In this document: positions 1 through 10,055 of the stretch, one piece after another
Layout of the letters: the number at the start of each line of letters is the position of its first letter
Position numbering within the stretch: the stretch's first letter is position 1
DNA from: Galeruca laticollis
Taxonomy: Eukaryota; Arthropoda; Insecta; Coleoptera; Chrysomelidae
Direction of reading: 5' to 3'
Assembly (NCBI GenBank): GCA_963921935.1
Contig: OY998185.1
Coordinates: 1,032,001-1,096,000 of the forward strand
Length of the DNA: 64,000 bases
Translations under genes and position numbers: made by a program
The notes under the pieces: generated by a model
What the model saw: only the letters and a program-made list of their open reading frames with translations
Database searches by the model: none
What the model was told of the DNA's origin: nothing

Positions 1-35
1 TTTTGATTATAACCATTGGTCGTACTTAGTTATAT

Positions 36-153
36 TGTTATACGAGGTATTTTATTATTTTGATACATCATTTTATAAATTATTTTTATTGACAAAATTT
101 TAATTTTATATCCTTTATCAGGATTCTATATGGGTTCTGTATATGTTCTATTT

Positions 154-160
<7 letters not shown>
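36..160 (+). repeat. AT-rich leader resembling the R1/R2 repeat
   Basis: This leader runs directly into a (TA)n tract and then the Penelope ORF. It is a diverged relative of the segments at about 15290-15397 and 27290-27394: shared blocks include a TTTTATTGA(C/T)A stretch and an AGGATT stretch just before the (TA)n. I infer that it belongs to the same repeat family, possibly the leader of a Penelope-like element. Confidence 0.4.
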
Positions 161-195
<35 letters not shown>

Positions 196-892
196 CCACA
201 ATTCCAACCATCCAAAGTCACATAAAAACAGCGTAATTACTGGATTAGTTGACAGAGCCATTAAATTAACTTCTCCAGAATACAGACCAGATGTTATAAA
301 ACAAGTTAGAACGACTTTAATAAGCAATAATTATCCAATACATACCATAAACCGTATTTGCAAACAAAGAGTCTATAAAATATATAACAACCCATCAAAT
401 AAATACTCTAAAAACAAAGTGTCAAACAATAACAAATATGTAGCAATGCCATATACAGAGCAGCTTTCAGAAAAACTCAGTCACATATTTTCTAAACATG
501 ATATCTCTATATGTCACAAAGCTCAAAACACCCTATCACCATTATTCACTAAATTAAAAAGTAAAATAAAAACCACAAAAAAGTCAAACGTTATATATTC
601 TATACCCTGCCTAAACTGTCCAAAAAAATACATAGGAATGACCACACAGACTTTAGAAAATAGATTAAATGGCCATAAATATACCAAAAATGCTTCCACG
701 GCTCTCCACAAACATGAAAGCAATGAAAACCATGAGTTCGATTTTAAAAACACCAAAATTCTAGCTCAAGATTCAAACTACAAAAAATTAACAATTAAAG
801 AAATGGTGCACATTAAAAAGGAAGAAAATACAGTCAACGATAAGCAAGATGTAAAAAACTTAAGTCAGATTTATCATAATTTAATAAAATAA
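143..892 (+). CDS. Penelope-like retroelement protein, 3' fragment with GIY-YIG endonuclease
   Basis: This is the C-terminal part of a Penelope-like element polyprotein. Element-derived sequence starts after the Ile-Tyr string encoded by (TA)n, at about residue 18. Residues of about 20-75 resemble the end of the Penelope RT region (HPKSHKNSVITGLVDRAI, then a YPIHTINRI-type block). From about residue 145 the GIY-YIG endonuclease domain reads NVIYSIPCLNCPKKYIGMT, followed by LENRLNGH and a TALHKHESNENHEFDF block. In this family the endonuclease nicks target DNA and the RT, missing here, primes cDNA synthesis. The piece is 5'-truncated at the microsatellite, which is usual for Penelope copies. 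The reading frame is open to the stop, so the domain itself is not visibly broken. No adequate start codon of its own is present. Confidence 0.85.
162..194. repeat. (TA)n microsatellite
   Basis: A pure TA run separates the leader segment from the Penelope-like ORF. It opens in frame as an artificial Ile-Tyr string at the start of that ORF. Confidence 0.9.
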
Positions 893-1184
893 TATATCTG
901 AAGTCTTTCCGTACTCCCCTTGTATAATGTCGTAGAATTTGTATCGATGGTACTTGTTTTAGATGTCTGTTTTATGAATGTTTTTTACCTATTGTATATG
1001 TGTTTTTAATTTTGAACTGTAAACGATGAAACTTGATTCAGTCAATAATAAACTTTGAGAAAGTTCCTAACCCAGAAACGAAACGTCAGTAACAATAAAA
1101 TGATTTAATTAACTACACAACCTGACACCCAAGAAATTGAAAAAAATAAATTATTTAAGAAGGTTGAAGAAAAAATAATACTTC

Positions 1185-1186
<2 letters not shown>
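893..1186 (+). other. Penelope-like element 3' UTR
   Basis: This is a noncoding tail between the GIY-YIG stop codon and the next (TA)n tract. It contains AATAAA-type signals and a GAAACGAAACGTCAGTAAC block, reminiscent of the conserved 3' ends of Penelope elements. I see no gene in it. Confidence 0.5.

Positions 1187-1250
<64 letters not shown>
1187..1250. repeat. (TA)n microsatellite at left edge of Gypsy-A
   Basis: A long TA run abuts the first base of the Gypsy-A LTR. The LTR copy at 13090 is also followed by (TA)n, so the element appears to have inserted into a TA repeat. This hides the exact target-site duplication. Confidence 0.85.
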
Positions 1251-1251
<1 letters not shown>

Positions 1252-2775
1252 GTTCTACTGTTTTTATAATTATGTATTATATGATTTTATTTGAAATTTG
1301 ACTATTAGATGCTGTTGTTACAATCGTGGTAGTAACTACACTAATGTGAAAACACCTTTATCACTGAATATAACCTATTTGAAATTTTGACAGGAATTGT
1401 CAAATTATTATGCCCGGCTCAGATGAATATGAAATTTTATATTCTGAAAGATAAATTACTACAAAATCGACTTACTCGCTCTTACCTCAGGGAGGGTTCA
1501 AAGATTAAAAAAAAATTAATAATTTAAAATTTATAAATTTCCAAAGAATATTCCAAAATTGTCAATTATACTATTGCAAATCTATAGTGACTGCTTGTTC
1601 AATATATTCTAAGACCATTAAATTATCTAATGACATCTACAATTTTTCTGTCACTGAAAATTAACTAAATGTCACTGATTATATCAAAAGTTTTATAGGA
1701 TCCAAAAGTTTTCAAATTCAATTAAATAGGAGTAGAATTAATACCAAAGTGAGATGGAATCAAAAATTATATATTATATACCATCAGATAACAAGTGAAA
1801 ATGAATTATTATTCCCAAAATATAATAAAGAACAATAATCGTACTTTCTACGAACCTTGAAATTAAAAAAACAACCTATATACTAGAAGAACAACCTAAT
1901 TAACTACTTATTCTAAACGTTCAAATCGTCGAAAATTACACTTGACGTGTATAAATGTCAAATAACTATATGCGATAAAATTGTCTATTCAAAAAAATTT
2001 TCTCTTCTCTTCAGGTGAAATTTTATATATCTTTAACGTTAATTTTGTCAGTATTCAAAAATGTGATATAGATGCATCTATCTTAATTTTATTTAAAGGC
2101 CTGTTAATTCTTGAAAAATAATTTATAAAATTTGGACTGGACTCACCAACTAGGTATCAGGATCACTCGTTCTGATTCTAAGCACGTCTTTTAGAATCGC
2201 CGGAACCACTTTTCTAAATTTATAATTTAGAACCCGGAAAAATCACTAACACTATTTCAATATAATTATTCAAGGAATTATTCACGCACTGATCTTATCA
2301 TGCTAATTATTATAATCTGATGCTATTTTAATATATCAATTACTATTATATTATTCAGCAAATTTGAGAGAACTCATATTAGATGTTCTCTCGAGAGGGG
2401 TTCAAAATCAACTAACTAAACTTTTTCCATAAATAATTCTGTTCTCCTTTGGTTACCAAAGAATTCCTTTTTTAAAAAAAAATACAAATTTATGTTTTCA
2501 TATAACAAAGAGAGATTTTCATTCTTTAATTCTAATTGTAATTTTGCTACCAGCGACATCTGTATTGTTTTTTTTAAAATCTTTATAAAATCTATGTATC
2601 ATTAAGTATCTTCTGCATTATTGTCATTCGAAATTGTAATGTCAAATTTTATTTGCATATTGAATCTTTTAAATTATTTATAATACATTGTATATCACTA
2701 GTATTATATGCAAATATGTACATTTTTCTTTATTTCAATGTTTTCTTTAGAATTTAGATAGAGTATATGTATTAA
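1251..2775 (-). repeat. Gypsy-A 3' LTR (copy 1)
   Basis: It starts TGTTCTACTG on the plus strand and ends TATGTATTAA. It matches 11565-13090 and 17332-18862 over about 1.5 kb with scattered substitutions and small indels. The large size is unusual for Gypsy LTRs. No long ORF is present. Confidence 0.9.
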
Positions 2776-2787
2776 ATCCCCCTAATA
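2776..2787 (-). other. Polypurine tract, Gypsy-A
   Basis: On the minus strand a TTAGGGGGATT purine run sits directly upstream of the 3' LTR, the expected place for the plus-strand primer. Confidence 0.6.
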
Positions 2788-3005
2788 AAAGAATGATAAA
2801 TCGATTCTTGCATATAATTATAATTTATCTTTCAAAATTGCCACATATCATACTAATATCTTAGTAACATAGTTATATCTTTCAAATAATTATCTCTAAA
2901 ATTTATCTTCAATCAAATTAAACTATTATTCCTAATTCCTATAAAACTTCTTAAATCTATTATATCTATTAAAATTTCACGTAACATAATATCATTTGTT
3001 CCAAG

Positions 3006-5222
3006 TTAAGTATAATATTTATATACCTGTTCTATGTTAAAAACTCCTCTTTCATTTCCCGTAATGGGGTCTAATAATTGATAACTATTTTGTGCTCCTT
3101 CGTTACCTACTACATAAGGTCCCTCAAACGGTAGCAATAATTTTGCGCAACTATTCTCTGATCTTTTTGCAACTTGCAATGATCTTACAATCACCAATTC
3201 TCCTTTTTCAAAAACTGTCTTCTTTTTATTTTTTTGGTTCATCCTTTTAATATATTTTTTAGCTTGCTTCTGCAGTCTTTCATTCACCCTATTCAAAACA
3301 TCTTCCATTTCCAATTTTCGATTCACTATCCAATTTCTTTGGGGTATTGTGCCAGTAAATAAATATTCTGGGCATTCATTTGTAACACCATGAGGTATTT
3401 GGTTAAGGAATCTTTCTACGTGATTTAAATTATTTTCCCATTGACAGTGATCCTGATTACATAAAATTCGTAAGTACTTGTTTATCTCTTTGATGTATCT
3501 CTCAGCTGGATTTGACGATGGTTTCCTAATGCTAATAAAGTTCAACTTAATTTCTTGATTTTGACTAAATTTAGCTAGTTTTTCACTTTCAAAATAAGTT
3601 GCATGATCTAATATTATTGTTTTTGGCATTCCATATTTTTTTATGTACATTTTTAAAATCTCTATCACAGTTTTTGCATTGGTTCTTTTGCATGGGTAAA
3701 CTTTAACAAATTTCGTAAAAATATCAGTGATAACAAATATGTGTTTATTCTCTTGTATGCTCGGTATTAAATTGCTTATGAAATCTATAGCAACAATTTG
3801 TAATGGCTTCTGTGCAACTATTGATTTTGTCAAATTTTTATTGTGATAATTTTTTTCTTTTGCTAGTTGATATATGGCACACACTTTACAAATATTTTTG
3901 GCAATTGCTAAATCCTTTTTTGTTATATAGTTTTCTCTAAAAAGCATCCATAACTTCCTAGTCCCAACATGTCCATGTTCTTCATGTAAATTTTTCAAAA
4001 TTTCCTTTGCATAATCTTGTGTAATTACAAATACTTCTCTATCTTCCAGACATTTATACCATATTTCCTCTATATTAATAGCATTATTTTTATAATTTGA
4101 TTCCAAATTTTGTTGATCTTTCCTAATTCTATCCAATGAATATAATCCTTCCTCTTGTAGCATTCTATTTATACCAATTTTATACTTTCTCCGTTCAAAT
4201 GTGGTTTCTGTCTCTCTACTTGAAGCATCTGCAACAATATTCTGTTTTCCAGGAATGTATTTTATTTCGAAATCATATTCTTGTAATAATAAAATCCAGC
4301 GATGTATTCTATTATTCGCATATCTATTTTTAAGCATAGCTGTCAAAGCTGAATGATCAGTTTCTATAATGAGTTTAGCTCCTAATAAAAAGAATCTCAA
4401 TTTAGTGATACAAAATACCACGCTTGCCATTTCAAGTTCTGTTATTGAATATTTCCTTTCATGCATTTTAGTAACCCTAGATATGAAACTAATAGGTACT
4501 TCTCCTTTTTCCTGTTCTTGTATCAGTACTCCAGCAAAACGATCAGCTGATGCATCTGTTCTCAAAATAAATTGTTTATCATACTGTGGGTGATATACCT
4601 TGAGATTATTTGTAAAATCTTCCTTTAGTTCTCTAAATGCTTTTTCCCGTTTGTCATTCCACTGCCATTTTACACCTTTTTTTAATAGTTCAATTAATGG
4701 TATTTCTTTTCTACTAAGATCCGGTATCAATCGTTTGTAATAGTTTAAAATTCCTAGAAACCCTCTCAAAGTTTTCAAATTTGTTGGTTGTTTATATTCT
4801 AAAATTGTCTTAATTCGATCAGGATCCATAGAAACTTCTTTAGTGTTCAAAACATATCCCAAATAATTTATCTCCTCTTGATAAAATTTACATTTTTCTA
4901 TGTTTAATTTTAATCCAGCATTTTCTAGTTCTTCGAAAATAATGTTCAAATGCTCTTGATGTTTTTCTTCATTTTCCGAATATATAAGGATATCATCTAT
5001 ATAATGAAGTATGAAATTTTCATATTTGTTTAAAATAGTGTGAAGTGTTCTTACTAAAGCTGCACATGAGCTCTGTAATCCGAAAGGTACCACACAGAAT
5101 TGATATACCACTCCATCTATCATAAACGCAGTATATTTCCGACTTTATTTTTCTAAAGGAATTAACCAAAAACTATGTTTCAGATCTAATTTTGAAAATA
5201 TGTTTGCATTAGTAATTCTACC
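3006..5222 (-). pseudogene. pol: Gypsy-A pol, downstream part: RT C-half, RNase H, integrase
   Basis: This is the larger part of the pol polyprotein after the internal transposon. In order: the RT catalytic loop (HYIDDILIYSE), the RT thumb (KTLRGFLGILNYYKRLIP), RNase H (LRTDASADRFAGVL, then ITELEMASV and ETDHSALTAM), an integrase zinc-binding region (HEEHGHVGTRKLW followed by CKVCAIYQLAKEKN), and the integrase core (AIDFISNL, IILDHATYFES, SNPAERYIKEINKYLR). The C-terminal tail carries an FEGPYVVGNEG stretch typical of Gypsy integrases. The open frame starts at 5123. Upstream to 5222 the RT continues, but a TAA at 5145-5147 breaks it. The junction with the other RT half is the transposon insertion site. 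Confidence 0.9.
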
Positions 5223-5226
5223 AAAT
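5223..5226. repeat. Target-site duplication AAAT (left)
   Basis: AAAT here and AAAT at 8657-8660 flank the inserted DNA transposon exactly. Removing the transposon and one AAAT makes the two RT halves contiguous in frame, which independently supports the boundary. Confidence 0.85.
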
Positions 5227-8200
5227 CGATGGTGTAGCGCACATATGTGTTAAGTACAAAATATCATGTTTTGAAATACGACAAAATCAAAATTTATCAG
5301 CTTGTGATAATTAACCTGAAAACTTTCTGTAGCACAACACTACATTATAATGTCGTACGGCCATATTTACTAAAATTTAAGAACATAAAATTGTAATATT
5401 TGTTTTTAATAATTTAAAAAACGGCAGCGTGAGAAAAAATACTTTCAAAATTTTAGCACTTACCACATTTGTCATTCAGAAACTTACGTCCAATGATAAA
5501 TCAACGAGTTAAGACAAAAACTGTAAAAATGAACATTTTATTAAAAATATAAAAAACATTGTAATCAATGCAGTAATATAAACCTATTATAACACTAATC
5601 ATCTGAGTCATCATTGGTCGGTCTTGCTGTCTCCGGAATTTCCTGAATGAAACTTTTATATTCTTCAGGGATAATCTGTTTTTCCAGCAAAAAGAGAAGG
5701 TCCTTCTTCTTCTTTTGAGAGACCGGAAGTCTGGATTCATATTTTTTGTTCAAACTTACAGATGACCAGTTTTTCTTCCTTCCGGGCCTCCGCTTGTCTG
5801 CCACATCTAACTGGAGGAATGTCTCATCTGCAAGAGAATACTTGTATTGGATAATGAAAGGCTTTTCTTCTTGGAAACGCAGCCATTTGATGTTAAGCCA
5901 ATTCACTTTGTCTTTATTTATGTTGTGAGTTGTGTTAACGACAATGTCGGACACGAGTTGTTGTAAATTGAAAAAATTGCAATACTTGAAATTTTTCACG
6001 CGGTATTGTCGCGGTTTAATTCTGGCTGTTTCTATTAGAAGACACCATTCGCGCGTGGAATAAATTTTTTTATGCCGCTTGGCCCTCTCTATAGTAGCAT
6101 GCATGGAATCTGCCTCTAAATAGGAATGACCTGATTCCATGAATTTCAAGTCTATTGTCTTCAAATGGTCAATTTTATTGACAGCAAACAGCATAGCTGC
6201 AGCAACATATTTGTTGCGGTTTTGTCCACCGCAAGTGTCGGAAAATGAGGCAACATGGTTTACTGTTTCTGGTAAATTAAATAGGTAATCCAGAATACAG
6301 CTTCCGATTTCAGCACTACCTTTGTTGCCATGGGTTTCATCCCACACAAAACAATATCCATCGGAGTTGAAAGCGTCGTAAATTGTAAAATTATAGACGT
6401 TTAACTTATGTTTATAATAGATTTGGTTATCACCTGCATGCGGAATTGAAAGTATTGCCTGGAGGTCAAATGAAATTGATCTGAAAGATTTTCCATTATC
6501 TTCTACTGACTTCTTCTTATCCGCTTCTTTCATTTCCAAAGCCTGCTTTTCTCTCTGTTTATGCTTATCATATTCTTCTTGTAAAGTTGTCTTTTCTGTA
6601 GCATTTTGATATGCGTTACAATGAAAGCACTGATCTTTTTTTGGTATGTAGAATGCCAAACGAGGTTCCTGATCATGAAAAATTTTCTGATATACAAACC
6701 GTGACACTGGCTGAATTTTCTTCTGAGCACAATATTCCTTTGCATACAGTCTATACATTATGGAAATGTTTAGCTCCGGCGAAATGTATTGTTTTTGTGA
6801 ATCACGCCTGCAGTAATGCGACTCAACCCGAGGGAACGAGTCAATGTGTTCTTTGACAAATCGCTTTGCCTCGTCAGAAGTAGTATTAGGAGGTCGAGTG
6901 TTCTTTCTCTTGTCATCTCCAATGTACAACCCGCTGTCGCTCATGTTGTGTGCACAATTTTCTATTACTCTATGTGAAATAGCAAATGTGGCACAAAAAA
7001 ATTTCAAACACACTCTATGTGGTTTTCCATTGGAATCTTTCAGAAAATACAACGTAGATGTTTGACGGTTTTTTGTTTTTGGACTGTTTCGAACTCTAAC
7101 AACAGGGACCTTTTGCATGAGAGAGGTTAGAAGAATTTTTTGACGAATATCGTTTGCCAAACTGTAGTATTCTTGACATAATGTCGCTCTGTGGGATTCT
7201 GGAATATTTTTGTTACATTTAAATCGGCACTTTGTACAGTCAACAATCTTAGGTTTTTTCTCTTGTACTTCTTTTCCGCTGCGATTCACATACTTTTTTC
7301 CACTCAGTCTACTATTTTTACTTATTGATCTGGCCCAGACTGCTCTATTTGCTCTCCTACTTCTTTTTATTTGTAGTTTCTCATTGGATTCGGTCGAATT
7401 TGTAGGTAATTTATGTTTCCTAGATTTAGCGACCTTTGTTGAAACTTCATCATCTGATTCTTCGCCGTTTGCATATGGCTCATAAGAACTCGACGAATAC
7501 GCGAAGGGATCGCTCTCATCAGATTCACTGTTCTTTCTGTAAATAGCAGATGGTCCAGCCAAATTAGTTTCATCATTTATCTCCGATCTGTTATTTGTTA
7601 CTAGTGCTAAAAATAAATTACTAAATTTAATCACTTGTCACATATTTGATATCCTGAACTTACCTCGACTCGATTTACCTGTATCACACGAGAAAGAAGG
7701 AGGGCTATTATTTTTTTCAGGACATGAACCATTTGTGCTTCTGGTTAGATCTATGTCTGTAACCTTTGGCAAAATAATCTGATTAGAAATGACTATTATA
7801 TTTGATCCATGCTTTTTGGTTTCGTCTGTAAAAAAATAAATAAAAAAAGTAAAATAAAATGAAATTAAACTATAAATTAAAGCAAGGTATAATATTATTT
7901 ACACAAAAAAGTGTAATAATACAAAACTAATGTAATTTTGTTACAAAAATCAGGATTGTTACTTCTTGTTCCGGTTTTTGTAATAAAATTACACGTTTTT
8001 TTAATAAAAAAACGAGAGGTCAGAGGACAAGAAAACTGAGTTAAACTTTTTTTAGGCTAATAGGTAAAGAATATTTTATTTAATAAATTACCGAGCACTT
8101 TGATCATTTGGACTGGAAAAACCTTTGTGACTAGTTTGGTACTTCTCAGTATTCAATTTACAAATCGTTTCTGTAGAACAAAACAAAAGTATGCAATTTG

Positions 8201-8656
8201 TTAGTTTTATCAAGTATCTACATCAAAACTTACCGGTACTCTCTGTTTGATTTCTTTCCTCTAATAGCTGGAGAATTTTCTTACCCCGCGAAACCATAAT
8301 AAAAAACAAAACTAATTTTTTCACTGCACAGACACCAAAATAGATTAATTCACATGTGACGAACCGCGAAATAACCTCACTTTATTAAACACAAATGTGG
8401 TAACTACTCACTTACCTCAGTATAAGCATCTCATTGTATATGACAAATGTGTTAAGTACACTTAACACATATGAAGTAGAATTCTGCGATTTGCAAGTAC
8501 TTTTCCCAAACGATAGATGCCACTACTGGCCACAAAATTTGGTTTGCAGTTACCACATTTGGGCATATGAAAATTTACACTAAAATTTATTTTTTAGTGC
8601 ACTTAACCCATTTTGTGCAGACAGTGCATTTACCACATTTGTGCGCTACACCATCG
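5227..8656 (-). mobile_element. DUF7869-type DNA transposon, 3430 bp, nested in Gypsy-A RT
   Basis: Both ends read CGATGGTGTAGCGCACA inward, followed by (T/A)ATGTG(T/G)TAA, so the element has good TIRs and a 4-bp AAAT target duplication. Subterminal copies of a CA(A/T)ATGTG(G/T)TAA motif recur near 5461, 8390, 8443, 8462, 8553 and 8630. It encodes one spliced transposase-like protein on the minus strand. The 4-bp duplication would fit superfamilies such as Sola or Academ, but I cannot assign it without a search. Confidence 0.85.
5595..8297 (-). CDS. DUF7869-like DDE transposase, spliced
   Basis: Proposed exons: 8234-8297 (ATG at 8297), 8092-8170, 7664-7825 and 5595-7606, each bounded by GT/AG (donors GTAAGT, GTAATT, GTAAGT; acceptors CTACAG, TTACAG, TTTTAG). 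The long last exon has an acidic, Ser-rich N-terminal stretch, a Cys-rich segment (CTKCRFKCNKNIPE), a CFHCNAYQ pair, then a likely RNase H-fold catalytic core: SFDLQAILSIP, FSDTCGGQNRNKY, and ESGHSYLEADSMHATIE. I associate this core with the insect and cnidarian DUF7869 proteins, which behave as transposases. Exons 3 and 4 join in frame. As I place them, exons 2 and 3 are off by one base, so either a splice site is misplaced or the copy has a small indel. The last exon has no internal stop. Confidence 0.7.
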
Positions 8657-8660
8657 AAAT
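8657..8660. repeat. Target-site duplication AAAT (right)
   Basis: This is the partner of 5223-5226, immediately outside the right TIR. Confidence 0.85.
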
Positions 8661-9555
8661 ATACTATCAATATTCATGGGACTTTCGTATTGTTCCTTTG
8701 TGTAGCTATTGATATTTCTTGCATCTAAACATATTCTTATTTCTCCAGATTTTTTTCGTACACACGTAACTGCATTAATATATGGTGAATTTGATCTTTC
8801 TATTATTCCATCTTTTAACATATTTTCTAATTCATGGTATACTTCATCCTTCAATTTATATGGAATTGGATATGTCCTTACTTTGAAATTCGATATATCT
8901 CTATTCATTTCTAGTTTATGTATATATTTCCTTGCTACTTGTACTTCTTCATTGAATAATCTGTTGTATTGTCTTATCAATTCCATTACAATTTTCACAT
9001 ATTTTTGTTTACACAAATTTAAATCTATTTTAGGTTCTTCATTGATTTGATTCATTACATAAAATGTATCTTCTTCTAATTTGTTTGTTTCTTGTTTGAG
9101 GAAATGAATATCTTCTCCTTTACAATTCATCAACTTTTCTTTATAATTGATAATCATTTTGTGATTGTCTAATTCATCAGAACCTAATACTATATCATAA
9201 ATTAAATTCTTTACGACCAGCATTTGTACTTTAAACGAATTATTTCCTATTTGTAATTCCTCAATTATCATTTTACTTGTATCATATAGTTTATTATTAT
9301 TCGCTCCCACTAGTGATAATCTATTTGTATTTACCACCATAATATTATTTTTTTTGCACTTGTCTATAATCCTTTCACTTATCAACGTTACTTCTGATCC
9401 TGTATCTATCAGAATTTTACATCCTATATTTTGTATTTTCCCTTTAATGAATATTAAACCTAAATTGTCATGCATTTCCCCAATTTCCCCAATATCAACA
9501 AATTCTCTTGGATGTTCGTACTTAGAAAAAATAATATTATGCACGTGAAAGCGGT

Positions 9556-10055
9556 TTAAGTAAAATTTCTATCTACAGTTTGACTATGATCCTCATATCT
9601 TTCTTGTTCTTGTATTATGTTTACTTGTCTCCTGTCTCCTATTTCTTGATTTCTTCTATCATAGTTTCTGTCTTGGTTTTCCAACGTATCATTTCTTCTA
9701 TCATCATTTCTTCTTTCAAAGTTTCTTCGATCATAATAATTATTTGTTCCTGTCCGTCTATCCTGTCGCCAATTTTCAATTCTGTCTTCATTATCATTTC
9801 TTCTGTCCGAATTTCTGGTATCTCTTCTATTTTCAAAGTACTTATTATCATTATTTTTATTTCCATTTCCATATCTTCGGTCTTCATTTCTATAATTTCT
9901 ATTTTCAGTTCTATAATTCCTGTCTACATGTCTATCATTTCTTCGGTTATCAAAATCCCTGTTTCTATAGTTTCTATTTTCATATGTATTATTCATATCT
10001 CTGCTGTAATGTCCATCTCCATTTCCCCCTATTCCATTAAAATTTTTAATTTCAT
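9556..10055 (-). CDS. Gypsy-A Arg/Asn-rich nucleocapsid-like ORF
   Basis: A low-complexity basic protein dominated by Arg, Asn, Asp and Tyr (repeated RNYRNRD, DRRNDNEDR and similar units). It has no CCHC zinc knuckle and sits between gag and protease, where a nucleocapsid domain normally lies. The frame is open upstream of the first ATG (9996) back to the A9 run in gag, and is in the -1 phase relative to gag. I infer that it is made as a gag extension and binds RNA through Arg residues in place of a zinc knuckle. The same segment is partly present in copy 2 (from 15709). Confidence 0.6.
9562..9568 (-). promoter_or_regulatory. Candidate -1 ribosomal frameshift site, A AAU UUU
   Basis: On the minus strand the codons read AGA AAT TTT ACT TAA, so the canonical heptamer A AAU UUU lies one codon before the stop of the Arg/Asn-rich ORF. 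A -1 slip enters exactly the open protease-RT frame. The X XXY YYZ pattern, phase and stop position all fit. I did not find a downstream stem or pseudoknot by eye. Confidence 0.65.

Larger units (their letters stand above)
8657..9568 (-). pseudogene. pol: Gypsy-A pol, upstream part: protease and RT N-half
   Basis: This is the start of the pol frame. The aspartic protease motif is CKILIDTGSEVTLIS, with VLGSDEL downstream as the second conserved block. RT begins with YPIPYKLKDEV and SNSPYINAVTCVRKKSGE, then RICLDARNIN and ESPMNIDSIF, where the transposon cuts in. No convincing ATG precedes the protease: the frame is open back to a slippery heptamer at 9562-9568, in the -1 phase relative to the Arg/Asn-rich ORF. 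Expression by -1 frameshifting is therefore likely. The last residues before the cut belong to the transposon TIR, not to RT. Confidence 0.85.
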
